From: Priestia endophytica DSM 13796
GTDB lineage: Bacteria > Bacillota > Bacilli > Bacillales > Bacillaceae_H
Assembly: GCF_900115845.1 (NCBI RefSeq)
Contig: NZ_FOXX01000003.1
Span: 262,124 to 326,123, forward strand
Length of the DNA: 64,000 bases
Reading direction: 5' to 3'
Shown here: piece after piece, positions 9,637 to 18,962 of the stretch
Numbering within the stretch: the stretch's first letter is position 1
Layout of the letters: every line of letters begins with the position of its first letter
Translations under genes and position numbers: made by a program
Notes under the pieces: model-generated
Told to the model about the DNA's origin: nothing
Database searches by the model: none
Seen by the model: the letters and a program-made list of their open reading frames with translations, nothing else

Positions 9637-10720
9637 ATTTCTTTCCTTTCATTTTTAAAATTACAAGTAAAATGAACGGTAATACCCCTATTAATAAAAG
9701 AGCAATATTTCCCACAAAATCACCGAGATGAAAAACATCGTCAACATTTTTAGGAATCATAGCAATAACATAAATAAGAGGAAGCGTAACATACACAAAA
9801 AGCTTTCTATCCTTATGCGTTGTTTTTGCTAATCCGAGTGATGCAACATAATGACTAATATTAAAAGAGGCGAACATTTGCATAATCCATACAACTAGAA
9901 ATAAAGAATCAAACCGTTCAAAAATTAATCCCGTTATTTCATAACTTCTAATAAGCGTAATAGTTGGCCATGTTCTTCCTAACACTCCATCAATAGATAG
10001 CGCACCTATGACAAGGATCACCGTGATAATATAGAGAACAACCGGAATGCCTATCCCAAACAATACGGCTTTTTTAGCTTTCTTCCGATTTTTCATAAAC
10101 ACTCCGATAAACAGAAAAATTTCAAAACCTGTAAAGGAAAGTGAAGTCGTTCTAATACCATGTAGCACTGGAAGTATTCCTGAACCTAAGAAAGGCCGAA
10201 TATAATCTACTTCAAATAATTTTAAGCTCATTAATAGAACAAGAAGAAGCAAAATAACGGTAATTGGAAAAATAATTTCAAATACACGCGCAATCGGATT
10301 GATTCCTCCGACTGCTAAATAAACACTCAGCCACATAAACGGCATCATAATAGCCCACGAAGGCGTTCCTTCTAACAAAAAATACGATGTAACCATTACT
10401 AAAGAACGTAAATGAAACCCACAAATAAGAAGAAAATAAGAAATAAAGAGAAAGTTAAAGATTTTTCCCATCCATTTCCCCATAATTTCTCCACTATATT
10501 CATAAAAGCTTTTTTCAGGAAACTGTTCATTCAATTTTATGATAATAAGGCCAACTGCCATGGAAATTAGTCCTGCTATAATAATAGTTAGCCAAATGTC
10601 AGGGGTTTTTACTTTCTCTAGCGCAGTTCTTGGCAATGTTAATATACCAGTTCCAAGAATGAAATTTGTACAAATAATCACTGTTTGAGGGGTTGTCAGA
10701 CGATCAATCGGCCTTAGCAT
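9614..10720 (-). CDS. spore germinant receptor B subunit (GerKB/GerAB family)
   Basis: A 368-residue integral membrane protein of the APC-like spore germination family, with about ten hydrophobic helices and the opening motif TTPQTVIICTNFILGTGILT, where the broken first helix should bind germinant. A start at ATG 10720 is supported by AAAGGAGG 13 bases upstream. It lies 30 bases after the A gene and overlaps the C gene. Confidence 0.9.
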   Translation of the reverse strand: MLRPIDRLTTPQTVIICTNFILGTGILTLPRTALEKVKTPDIWLTIIIAGLISMAVGLIIIKLNEQFPEKSFYEYSGEIMGKWMGKIFNFLFISYFLLICGFHLRSLVMVTSYFLLEGTPSWAIMMPFMWLSVYLAVGGINPIARVFEIIFPITVILLLLVLLMSLKLFEVDYIRPFLGSGILPVLHGIRTTSLSFTGFEIFLFIGVFMKNRKKAKKAVLFGIGIPVVLYIITVILVIGALSIDGVLGRTWPTITLIRSYEITGLIFERFDSLFLVVWIMQMFASFNISHYVASLGLAKTTHKDRKLFVYVTLPLIYVIAMIPKNVDDVFHLGDFVGNIALLLIGVLPFILLVILKMKGKKYEEQPSS

Positions 10721-10750
10721 CGCAAGCTGAACCTCCTTTTGCCAAAAGAG

Positions 10751-12271
10751 TTAGTTTTCACGCGTCGAATCTTTCGGGTTCATCATTTTTGGTCGCTTTT
10801 TCATAATCATAAGAGGCATTCTTATCATTAAATCTTTCCATTCACTTAATCGATAAGGAACAGCAGGGCTTAAATAAGGAACTCCAAAGCTTTTTAACTT
10901 TACAACATGACTGATCAGAAACAAAAAGAAAAGAATAACTCCATAGAGACCAAGAACTGCTGCACAAAGCATCGCTACAAAACGAAGAATCCGCAGTGGT
11001 ATCCCTGCATTGTATTGGGGAATAGTGAAAGAGGAAATTGCGGTCAAAGCTACAACAATAACTAATATAGGACTAACAATTCCAGCTTGCACAGCAGCTT
11101 CTCCAATAATAAGACCTCCAACAATGCCCATGGCAGGTCCAATTGGTTTTGGTAATCGTAAGCCTGCCTCTCTTAATATTTCAATGGCAATTTCCAAAAA
11201 TAATGCTTCAATAAGAGATGGAAAAGGCACTCCAGATCGAGTACTAATAATAGAAACCGCTAGCTTTGTTGGAATCAAACCTGGATGAAAAGAAATAAAT
11301 GCAATATATAAAGCAGGAGTAAAGAGAGCAAGGAATACGGCACAATATCGCAATAAGCGAATAAAAGTACCTGCAATCCATCTTTCATAATAGTCTTCAG
11401 GAGATTGCAGCATCATGCTAAACGTTACAGGAGCAATTAAGGCAAACGGTGTTCCTTCTAATAAAATGGCGACCCTTCCTTCCATTAAAGCTGCAACAAC
11501 TCTGTCAGGGCGCTCAGTGCTTTGAAGCTGCGGAAACGGGCTAAGGTAATTATCTTCAATAAGTTGTTCAACGTATCCTGATTCTGGAACATTATCAAGA
11601 TTAATCTTTTTTATTCTTTTTTCAACCTCTTCTATAAGCTCAGGATTGGTAATTTCCTCAACATATGCAACAACTAAGTTTCGCTTGGCACGTTTTCCGA
11701 CTTGAAACGGTACAAAAGATAATTTTTCAATATGTTCGTAGCCTCTCAGTATTGACGTATTGTCATCTAATGACTCTGTAAAGCCAATTCGAGGTCCTCT
11801 TACAACAGCTTCTGAGATCGGTTCCTCAATTGTTCTTGTTTTTAGCTTTTCCGTTCCTAATATAAGGACAGAAGGTAATCCATGGATAAGAAGAACTGCT
11901 GAACCGGATAAAATTTTTGAAACTACTTCGTTTACAGAAGTCTCCTCTTTGACATCGCTAATCGATAAAACGTTGTCTTTAATAAAAGACGGCAAAGCTA
12001 TTCTTTCTACTTCATCAAGGTCGAAAAAACGATTCATAAGCGATGGCATAATATGTCTATCAATTAAATCTTTGTCAGCCAAACCTGTTATATAAATGAG
12101 GGAAGCTTTAATATTTTTACAGCCAAGAAAAAAATCTCTAAACTGAACATCTGAATTATGACCTATTTCCTCTTGAAGCAAGTCAACATCTATTTCGCAT
12201 TTGTTTTTACTAGCTTCTCTTTGTTGCTTCTTATTCTCCGTCTTTTTACCTTTCTGTTGTTGATCTTTCAT
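10751..12271 (-). CDS. spore germinant receptor A subunit (GerKA/GerAA family)
   Basis: A 506-residue inner-membrane protein. A long soluble N-terminal region (first 25 residues very rich in Lys and Gln) precedes the conserved GerA core and about five transmembrane helices in the last 200 residues (from about 295). The segment [18 protein letters not shown] and the proline-rich [13 protein letters not shown] are family hallmarks. Its start ATG overlaps the stop of the 43-residue gene upstream by four bases (ATGA), indicating coupling. It is the main structural subunit of the receptor, which in GerA is an ion channel. Confidence 0.92.
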   Translation of the reverse strand: MKDQQQKGKKTENKKQQREASKNKCEIDVDLLQEEIGHNSDVQFRDFFLGCKNIKASLIYITGLADKDLIDRHIMPSLMNRFFDLDEVERIALPSFIKDNVLSISDVKEETSVNEVVSKILSGSAVLLIHGLPSVLILGTEKLKTRTIEEPISEAVVRGPRIGFTESLDDNTSILRGYEHIEKLSFVPFQVGKRAKRNLVVAYVEEITNPELIEEVEKRIKKINLDNVPESGYVEQLIEDNYLSPFPQLQSTERPDRVVAALMEGRVAILLEGTPFALIAPVTFSMMLQSPEDYYERWIAGTFIRLLRYCAVFLALFTPALYIAFISFHPGLIPTKLAVSIISTRSGVPFPSLIEALFLEIAIEILREAGLRLPKPIGPAMGIVGGLIIGEAAVQAGIVSPILVIVVALTAISSFTIPQYNAGIPLRILRFVAMLCAAVLGLYGVILFFLFLISHVVKLKSFGVPYLSPAVPYRLSEWKDLMIRMPLMIMKKRPKMMNPKDSTREN

Positions 12272-12399
12272 ACTTCACCTTCTTCTTCACGCTGAATCCA
12301 TTCAAACACCTTATAAATACCGTACGGAACAATAAAGACAATAAATGCCTGAACAAAAGCCGTCCATTCTGGGATATAATTCACTATTGTTTTCCACAT
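12268..12399 (-). CDS. 43-residue one-helix membrane protein heading the ger operon
   Basis: A small gene that is easily missed. ATG at 12399 is preceded by AAGGTGATG, and the TGA stop overlaps the A-subunit start (ATGA). The product has one strongly hydrophobic segment ([15 protein letters not shown], residues about 18-32) and an acidic tail (REEEGEV). Some Bacillus germinant-receptor operons encode a small D subunit of about 70-80 residues with two helices. This protein is shorter and has one helix, so it may be a minimal D-type subunit or a different modulator. Coupling and ribosome binding site support its expression. The function is inferred only from position. Confidence 0.7.
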   Translation of the reverse strand: MWKTIVNYIPEWTAFVQAFIVFIVPYGIYKVFEWIQREEEGEV

Positions 12400-12504
12400 G
12401 TTCATCACCTTATAAATTGGTAGTTACATCTTTACTAGTTTCAATTAGTATAAGAAGCGAACGTACCTCTTATACAAAGCTATTCATTTTTCAATCTAAA
12501 CAAA

Positions 12505-12545
12505 GCAAAAAGGTTTTCTGGAAGTTTCCAGAAAACCTTTTTCGC
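12505..12545 (-). terminator. strong terminator after iolT
   Basis: A near-perfect hairpin with arms of about 17 bases (GGTTTTCTGGAA and its complement) flanked by A and T runs lies between the iolT stop and the ger operon. Confidence 0.85.
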
Positions 12546-12663
12546 TTATATTCCTCATTACTTCTTACGAAAGACTTTATGATGGTTGATCTCACAATGA
12601 AATTAGAACTTTCACCACTCTTATTCGTTCCTCAAGATTAAAAATAATAGAATCTTCAGTTAT

Positions 12664-14070
12664 TTATTTTGAGATAACTTCTTTGTCTGCTATAGCAGGA
12701 GCTTGTTTATAGTTTCTGAAGTTTTCCTCAATTTGCTCTAGTGTAAGACCTTTTGTCTCAGGAAGAGCTTTTTTCACAAATGTAATAGCTACAATTCCTA
12801 ATACAACAAAAACGAAGAACGTTGTAGAAAGTCCAATAGCAGCGAGCAAGATTGGGAATGTTAAGCCAACAAGGAAGTTGGCAATCCATAGGCAAAACAC
12901 GGTAATTCCCATTCCCATTCCACGCATGCGAAGCGGGAAAATTTCTGAAAGCATGAGCCATGTTACAGGCGAAACAGCTCCTTGCTGGAATGCTAGAAAC
13001 GTGACTGTTAACGTTAGAACAACATATGGAAGAGCCGGTGACCCTTCAAGCGTTAAGGAAAGAATTCCAATTAAAAGAAGTGCTGATGTTGTACCAATAA
13101 GCCCTGTAATAAGCATTGGACGACGCCCAACTTTACCAAGCAGCCAAATTCCGACAAACGTAGCTAGAACGGAAATAACACCATTGGCAATATTCCCAAC
13201 AAGAGCTGCCTCTGTTCCAAACCCTGAATCTTTTAGAATTTCAGTTCCATAATACATAATTGAGTTAACACCTGTGATTTGTTGAACAACCCCAATCCCA
13301 ATACCGATAAAAATGAGGCGGCGAATCCATGGAACAGAAAGATCTTTTAATGTTGCTTTCTTCATGTTCTCTTCTTGTTTAAACGCTGTTTCAATTTCTA
13401 ATACTTCTTCTTTAGCTCGTTTTTTCTCACGCATTTTTTCTAAAACTGTTAATGCTTCTTGACTTCTTCCTTTTGAAACAAGCCATCTTGGACTTTCAGG
13501 AACTTTTAACATACCGAAGAAAAGAATAACAGCTGGAACCGCAGCAATTGGAAGCATATAGCGCCAAACTTCTGGATTGTGTCCAAGTGTTGTACCGAGA
13601 ATAGCATTAAACGTAAACGCTAAAAGTTGACCAGTTACAATCATAAGTTCATTTTGAGTTACGATTCGACCTCTTCTTTCAGATGGAGACACTTCTGCTA
13701 AATATGCAGGAACCGTTACAGAAGCTCCCCCTACAGCAAGTCCTAGTACAAAGCGAGAAATAATCATGACAGTAGCGTTCGGAGCAAATGTACATCCTAA
13801 TGTTGAAATAAAGAATAAAACAGCAAGATATAAAATGTTTGTACGCCTACCATGATGATCTGAAAGCCTTCCACCAAAAATGGCACCAAATGCAGCACCA
13901 AAGAGTAGGGCACTTGTTACAAGACCTTGTGTAACAGAATTTAAATCAAGTTGGCCTTTTTCTGACATATAAGGCAATGCCCCGTTAATAACTCCTGTAT
14001 CATAACCAAAAAGAAGACCGCCAAACGTTGAAATAATAATGACCATACTCAATGAGGAATTTCGATTCAT
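12664..14070 (-). CDS. iolT: sugar porter family MFS transporter, inositol type
   Basis: A 468-residue proton symporter with twelve helices. Sugar-porter motifs are all visible: GGLLFGYDTGVINGA at the N-terminus, the GRLSDHHGRR loop, SPRWL after helix 6, QQITGVNSIMYY in helix 7 (substrate binding) and LPETKG at the C-terminus. The GYDTGVINGALPYM opening and the position just downstream of iolE favour inositol as substrate, as for B. subtilis IolT. ATG follows ATAGGAGAGG. It is the last gene of an iolE-iolT unit (11-base gap). A second close paralogue lies at 24176-25627. Confidence 0.88.
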   Translation of the reverse strand: MNRNSSLSMVIIISTFGGLLFGYDTGVINGALPYMSEKGQLDLNSVTQGLVTSALLFGAAFGAIFGGRLSDHHGRRTNILYLAVLFFISTLGCTFAPNATVMIISRFVLGLAVGGASVTVPAYLAEVSPSERRGRIVTQNELMIVTGQLLAFTFNAILGTTLGHNPEVWRYMLPIAAVPAVILFFGMLKVPESPRWLVSKGRSQEALTVLEKMREKKRAKEEVLEIETAFKQEENMKKATLKDLSVPWIRRLIFIGIGIGVVQQITGVNSIMYYGTEILKDSGFGTEAALVGNIANGVISVLATFVGIWLLGKVGRRPMLITGLIGTTSALLLIGILSLTLEGSPALPYVVLTLTVTFLAFQQGAVSPVTWLMLSEIFPLRMRGMGMGITVFCLWIANFLVGLTFPILLAAIGLSTTFFVFVVLGIVAITFVKKALPETKGLTLEQIEENFRNYKQAPAIADKEVISK

Positions 14071-14081
14071 ATCAACCTCTC

Positions 14082-14981
14082 CTATCTTTTTACAAGTGGA
14101 TTGAGCTTCTCGTTAATATACTTTCTAGCTATTAAAGCATATTCTAAAGGATGTGCAACTGATGGATCTTGTTCTGCTTCGACAACAATCCATCCTGTGT
14201 AGTTGTATTCAAGGAGAGTTTGATAAACTTCTGTAAAATCAACGCATCCATCTCCAGGTACTGTAAACATACCCATTAGAAACGACTGTTGAAACGATTT
14301 TCCTTCTTTTCTGCATCTCTCCATTATTTCTCTTCTTGCATCTTTAAAGTGAACATGTCGAATACGGTTGATATGCTTATGCAAAAGCGTCATATAATCT
14401 CCATCTGATACGTAAATATGACCTGTATCATAAAGAAGATGAACGACATTTGGATTCGTATTTTCCATTAAGCGATCAATCTCACTTAGCGTTTGAACTC
14501 CTGTTCCCATATGATGGTGATAAACTAGCTTTAACCCATACTCACCAGAAATTTCACCTAATCTGTTTAATCCAGAGCATAAAACATACCACTCTTCATC
14601 TGTAAAATACGGTTTTTCATCAAAAACATTTTTATCTGTACCTTGAACACTATATGTTTGTTCTGATACAACAGCAACATCTGCTCGTACCTCTTGAAGG
14701 AATTTGCAATATTGATGAAAATCTTGTTCTACCTTCTCTATTCCATCACGAATAATGAAGCTGCTGAACCATTGACCAGCTATTTTTAAATTACGAAGTT
14801 CAAGCTCTTTATTTAGAATTTTGGCTTCAGGAAAAAAACCGCCAACTTCCGTACCTTGAAACCCCGCTACGACAATATCACTCAACAAGTGTTGCAATGT
14901 ATTTTCCGCGCCAATTTCAGGAATATCATCATTTCTCCAACCTATTGGAGCAATCCCCCATAAAATATCCTCTGTTTTCAT
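14082..14981 (-). CDS. iolE: inosose dehydratase
   Basis: A TIM-barrel metal enzyme of 299 residues that dehydrates 2-keto-myo-inositol (scyllo-inosose) to the dione used by IolD. The N-terminus [11 protein letters not shown] and [10 protein letters not shown] are specific to IolE. Likely metal ligands include the conserved acidic and histidine residues in YDTGH, HVHFKD and VVEAEQD. I place the start at ATG 14981, which has AGAGGGAGA at the right distance; an ATG 33 bases upstream lacks this. It lies outside the iolDBCA operon, paired with iolT, and has cre-like sites upstream. Confidence 0.9.
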   Translation of the reverse strand: MKTEDILWGIAPIGWRNDDIPEIGAENTLQHLLSDIVVAGFQGTEVGGFFPEAKILNKELELRNLKIAGQWFSSFIIRDGIEKVEQDFHQYCKFLQEVRADVAVVSEQTYSVQGTDKNVFDEKPYFTDEEWYVLCSGLNRLGEISGEYGLKLVYHHHMGTGVQTLSEIDRLMENTNPNVVHLLYDTGHIYVSDGDYMTLLHKHINRIRHVHFKDARREIMERCRKEGKSFQQSFLMGMFTVPGDGCVDFTEVYQTLLEYNYTGWIVVEAEQDPSVAHPLEYALIARKYINEKLNPLVKR

Positions 14982-15027
14982 CTGTTCTCCCTCTTTCATG
15001 TAACGTGTTTTCATTTCTCTTTCTAAC

Positions 15028-15041
15028 TGAATACGCTTTCA
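15028..15041. promoter_or_regulatory. cre-like site upstream of iolE
   Basis: TGAATACGCTTTCA on the plus strand (one mismatch to cre on the minus strand) lies 47 bases upstream of the iolE start. Confidence 0.5.
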
Positions 15042-15121
15042 GAGATAAAAAAACAAGAAAAATACTAACTTTTTGTTATCTCTTTGTCACCTATTGGTTA
15101 ACTTGTTTTTAATTTTAATAT

Positions 15122-15135
15122 TAAAAGCGCTTTCA
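15122..15135. promoter_or_regulatory. cre-like site, distal, upstream of iolE
   Basis: TAAAAGCGCTTTCA, read on the minus strand, has one mismatch to the cre consensus. With the site at 15028 it suggests CcpA control of iolE-iolT. Confidence 0.5.
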
Positions 15136-15240
15136 GTCAACAAAAAAATCAGAATTTTTCCATCAACTCCTATTTCTTTACACCCCTATGAAAAGTAAAC
15201 TTTCATTAAATCTCTTTTCATAAAAGTTTTCTAATCTATT

Positions 15241-15286
15241 AAAAAAGAAAAAGCTTGTTCATTTTCTGAACAAGCTTTTTCTTTTT
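15241..15286 (-). terminator. terminator of the dehydrogenase-isomerase-permease operon
   Basis: Arms AAAGAAAAAGCTTGTTCA and the complementary TGAACAAGCTTTTTCTTT form a long perfect hairpin ending in T-runs, right after the stop at 15303 on the minus strand. Confidence 0.85.
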
Positions 15287-15302
15287 CATTCCTTGTATAT
15301 GG

Positions 15303-16469
15303 TTATTGATACTCTACCCATACTGCTCCTTCGTTAGCTGAACGAACGCAATTTTCAACCCATCGAACTCCTTCAACACCTGCTTCGATTCCAGGATACC
15401 AAATACCCGTGTACTCTTTCCCTTCATCTGCTGCTTCCATTGCTTCTGCAAAGCGTGTGTATAAGTTAGACCATGCTTCAAACAAACCTTCAGGATGTCC
15501 TCCACCAATTCGGTCCTCTATCAAAGCTGATTCGTAGAGGTAGTTCATGCCGCGCTCTAAAATTTGCACCGGCTTGCCCTGTATTTCATAACGAAGCTGA
15601 TTTGGTTGCTCATCCCACCATTCAATACTTGCTTTTGAACCAATAACGCGAATTTTTTGACCGTGCATCGAACCTGCATTAACAGCAGAGGACCAAACTG
15701 TGCCGACAGCTCCATTATCATATTCCATAATTGTATAAGCATTATCCTCAAGAGGAGCACGATTTTTCACAAAACTTTGGCGAGTACACAATAGCTTTCT
15801 GATTTTCATATCTGGTAACATCACTTCTGAGAGATATAAAGGATGTGTTCCTACATCTCCTAAAACATAACTCATCCCAACAACTTTTGGATCAACTCGC
15901 CATTTTGTACTTGGATTATCAACTTCAATTTCCTCTGAATGAAAACCATGAGCAAACTGCATGTTTACGATTCTAATTTCCCCAAGGTCTCCATTTTCAA
16001 TCATTTGACGGGCTTGTTCAATTGCCTGATGTCCTGAATAACCATAAGTTATTCCTACAATTCGATTTTTTTCTTTTGAAAGTGCTTCTAATTCTTCTGC
16101 CTCTTTTGTTGTAAAGCAAAGGGGTTTCTCACATACAACATGAAGATTTGCATTTAACGCCGCCTTGCATATTTCATAGTGTGTTCCATTTGGAGTTGCA
16201 ATGGAAACTGCTTGAATACCGTCTTCTCGCTTTGCTTCTTCTCGAAATAGCGTTTGATAATCTTGATAACAACGCTTAGGATCAACATGAATGTTGATTC
16301 CAAAATCTTTTCCTCTCACAGGATCAATATCAAAAACACCTGCAACAAGTTGGAAGTTATGGTCTCTAAGAGCAGAGGATCGATGGATGTAGCCGATTTG
16401 ACTTCCACGTCCTCCCCCTACCATTGCCCAGCGAATTGGTTGTTTAATTTTCTTTTCTCCATTAATCAT
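15303..16469 (-). CDS. Gfo/Idh/MocA family NAD(P)-dependent oxidoreductase
   Basis: A 388-residue sugar or cyclitol dehydrogenase. The Rossmann fingerprint is the glycine-rich RWAMVGGGRGSQIG near residues 13-26. The family motif CEKPL, whose Lys is catalytic, lies near residue 115, and GDVGTHPL with the second catalytic His lies in the C-terminal domain. It differs from typical IolG (about 345 residues, N-terminal GxGxIG form), so I do not call it iolG. It is the last gene of a three-gene operon with a TIM-barrel enzyme and an MFS permease. An inositol-like or polyol substrate is plausible. ATG follows AGGAGGAAATAC. Confidence 0.85.
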   Translation of the reverse strand: MINGEKKIKQPIRWAMVGGGRGSQIGYIHRSSALRDHNFQLVAGVFDIDPVRGKDFGINIHVDPKRCYQDYQTLFREEAKREDGIQAVSIATPNGTHYEICKAALNANLHVVCEKPLCFTTKEAEELEALSKEKNRIVGITYGYSGHQAIEQARQMIENGDLGEIRIVNMQFAHGFHSEEIEVDNPSTKWRVDPKVVGMSYVLGDVGTHPLYLSEVMLPDMKIRKLLCTRQSFVKNRAPLEDNAYTIMEYDNGAVGTVWSSAVNAGSMHGQKIRVIGSKASIEWWDEQPNQLRYEIQGKPVQILERGMNYLYESALIEDRIGGGHPEGLFEAWSNLYTRFAEAMEAADEGKEYTGIWYPGIEAGVEGVRWVENCVRSANEGAVWVEYQ

Positions 16470-16501
16470 CTGTATTTCCTCCTTTGTTAGCTTCCATTAT
16501 G

Positions 16502-17425
16502 TTAATAACCAACGCTTGTTAAATAATCAACACTTTGTTTTACATCTCGTAAACTTGTACTATAGTTTCTCGGATCTCGCTCTTGTTCAATTGTGATATA
16601 TCCGTGATAATCAATTTCTTTTAATAATTCATGAATTGATGAGTAATCAATGATTCCTTGTCCAATAGGGCACATGACGCCTTTTTTGCAAGCATCAAAA
16701 AAGCGGATTTTTTCATTCATCACTTCTTTATATATTTCTAAATTAATATCTTTGAAGTGAACGTAATCTAAGCGATCAGCACAGTCTTTGATCCATAAAT
16801 AAGGATCCATTTTAGAATAATATAAATGACCTGTATCTAAACATAAGCCAGCTGTTTCATAAGGAATATCTTCCATAAGCTTTGTTATTTCATCTTCAAA
16901 CTCAATGTATCCACCAGCATGAGGATGAATAACAGGACGAATGCCATACTTGTCTCGCGCATATTGGGAAAGGGTTCTAATGTTTTTCATCATGCCAGCC
17001 CATCTCTCTGCCGATAAACGTTCTGCTTTGTCAAAATGTCCTGCTCTATAATCTCTTTCATCATGTCCCCAATCAATAATGACAAGATATGGTGTTTTGA
17101 AATGCTGACCTTGTACTTGTGGCACTTGTGGTAATTGGGTAATAAGTGAACATATATCATCTACTTGATGCAGTAAGTTTCCTACATTTTCTTCATCAAC
17201 TAAGTTATCAAAAATAGTTCCCGCAATAATTGTTAAACCGTGTTTTGCAAGTTCTTCTTTGACTTTCTTAATGTTCATTGGAATATATCCATAAGGCCCA
17301 AGCTCAATTCCTTTATATCCAGCTTGTGATGCTTCTTCTAAGACAAGTTCCCATGGAGGCAAGTATGGATTTTTTGGATCATCAACACCCCAACAACAAG
17401 GCGCTCCAGCAATTTTAATAGTCAT
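16502..17425 (-). CDS. sugar phosphate isomerase/epimerase family TIM-barrel protein (IolE/IolH-like)
   Basis: A 307-residue member of the xylose-isomerase-like TIM-barrel superfamily, which includes inosose dehydratase and keto-sugar epimerases. The N-terminus IAGAPCCWGVDDP is followed by GIELGPYGY. Probable divalent-metal ligands sit in HPHAGG, CLDTGHL, YVHFKD and TIEQE, the usual Glu-Asp-His-Glu set. It is not the canonical IolE (that is at 14082-14981) but shares the fold. It is the middle gene of the operon, 22 bases after the MFS gene and 32 bases before the dehydrogenase. Exact substrate unknown. Confidence 0.8.
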   Translation of the reverse strand: MTIKIAGAPCCWGVDDPKNPYLPPWELVLEEASQAGYKGIELGPYGYIPMNIKKVKEELAKHGLTIIAGTIFDNLVDEENVGNLLHQVDDICSLITQLPQVPQVQGQHFKTPYLVIIDWGHDERDYRAGHFDKAERLSAERWAGMMKNIRTLSQYARDKYGIRPVIHPHAGGYIEFEDEITKLMEDIPYETAGLCLDTGHLYYSKMDPYLWIKDCADRLDYVHFKDINLEIYKEVMNEKIRFFDACKKGVMCPIGQGIIDYSSIHELLKEIDYHGYITIEQERDPRNYSTSLRDVKQSVDYLTSVGY

Positions 17426-17447
17426 ATAAATTCCCTCCTACAGATTG

Positions 17448-18734
17448 TTATTTTGAAATAGAGATACTTTGATCGATTTTTTGTTGACTTTCTAGCATTT
17501 CTTCATGTGTTTTTAAAAATGTTGTTAAAACTCCGCTTAATAGATAAAGAGCTGCAAATGTATAAATCACAATTCCCACCCCAAAAGGTTCAATAAGCAA
17601 ACTCACAATAAATGGAGCGACAAACACACTTAATCCAGAACCTAAATTATGAACAGACATTGCCGCTCCTTTATCTTCAGGAGGCGCCATGGACGGTATC
17701 AAAGCTGTAATTGGTACAAATCCAGCAAGGAAGAATCCAAATAAACAAGCAATAAAAAGCATAGCGAAAAAGTGATGACCAATGATCATTGGGGCAATAT
17801 AAAGAGCTATTGTCGAAAGAGCACACCCTACTGACCCAAATAAGATGATTGTTTTACGCCATCCCAGTTTATCCCCAATAAAGCCAAACAAAATATTTGA
17901 TAAAATATTAACGGCAAAGATAGAAGACCAAATTTTCAACCACTCTTCTGTTGAATATCCGTACGTCACCATGTAGCTTGGCAGAAAGATAGCAAAACCA
18001 TATTGTCCTAATGTTCCGATAATTTTAACGATAGCTCCAATTCCTATCCGAGGATTTTTAAACATATATACAAATCCGTGCAGTAGTTCTGAAGACATAG
18101 AGTTTGTGTTTTTGTTCCTCAGTATAATTTCGTCTTTGTTTATAACTAAAGCTAAGACAGCGCCAATAGCAGCAAACAGTATTCCTGTATAAAGAATGTT
18201 AATATGTCCAATCACAGGAATCATCATACTAGAATAGAATGGACCAATTACGTTTAATCCACATGTAAACACAAACCAGAACCAGCCTACAGATCGAGCT
18301 AATATTTTATTTTCAGCACGATATGTAATCCAAACAACAAAAGAGTATGCAAAAAGGGGATATCCAAACCCTCGTAATACGTAGGTAATTAGCATAACTG
18401 GATAATTAAGCTGTACTACGCCAAACATGACAAATGGTATGGATGCAAGAATAAACATCATAAAACCAAACCACATTGTTTTACGGACTCCCCAAATTTG
18501 AGCTGTTACACCAGAAATCCATGCTGCAATTCCAACAGCAAGTCCATAAGCCGCAAACAAGTTCGCTGACTGTGTAACAGACATCCCCTGTTCAACAAGA
18601 TAAGGCGAAAGCCATCCCTGTTCTAACCCATCTCCAATCATAAAGATAATCATTCCTAAATATCCCCATTTTAAAGAAGACGGTATTCCTACTTTACTCC
18701 AAATTCCTTCTCTCTTTATCCCCCGTTCGTTCAT
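17448..18734 (-). CDS. MFS permease of the polyol (RbtT/DalT/CsbX) type
   Basis: A 428-residue twelve-helix transporter. The first-helix motif FMIGDGLEQGWLSPYLVEQG is characteristic of the ribitol/arabinitol permease group, which includes B. subtilis CsbX. I choose ATG 18734 behind the G-rich AGGGGGGGAAGA; a GTG lies one codon upstream. It is the first gene of the operon with the TIM-barrel enzyme and dehydrogenase, implying that it imports their substrate, probably a polyol or cyclitol. A partial cre-like box (TGAAAGCG at 18938) is upstream. Confidence 0.82.
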   Translation of the reverse strand: MNERGIKREGIWSKVGIPSSLKWGYLGMIIFMIGDGLEQGWLSPYLVEQGMSVTQSANLFAAYGLAVGIAAWISGVTAQIWGVRKTMWFGFMMFILASIPFVMFGVVQLNYPVMLITYVLRGFGYPLFAYSFVVWITYRAENKILARSVGWFWFVFTCGLNVIGPFYSSMMIPVIGHINILYTGILFAAIGAVLALVINKDEIILRNKNTNSMSSELLHGFVYMFKNPRIGIGAIVKIIGTLGQYGFAIFLPSYMVTYGYSTEEWLKIWSSIFAVNILSNILFGFIGDKLGWRKTIILFGSVGCALSTIALYIAPMIIGHHFFAMLFIACLFGFFLAGFVPITALIPSMAPPEDKGAAMSVHNLGSGLSVFVAPFIVSLLIEPFGVGIVIYTFAALYLLSGVLTTFLKTHEEMLESQQKIDQSISISK

Positions 18735-18962
18735 CACTGTCTTCCCCCCCTAAAAGAAAGCGTATACAAATAGTTATCAAAAAAGCGCTCTACTCACTTT
18801 TTCATCTACTTATTTCGCTTATATTCAGTATAAAGAGAGGGAAGCTTAAAATCCTTCACATTATTGCTGAAATTCATGAGTAAAACCTATTATTTTGAAC
18901 TTATTTTTGAGAGAAAGTTTACTATCTTGCTTTATAATGAAAGCGCTACACAAATAGATAAA

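Noticed and set aside
15303-16469. Calling the Gfo/Idh dehydrogenase iolG
   Set aside because: It is about 40 residues longer than IolG, has a different N-terminal glycine motif and is in a separate operon, so only the superfamily is stated.
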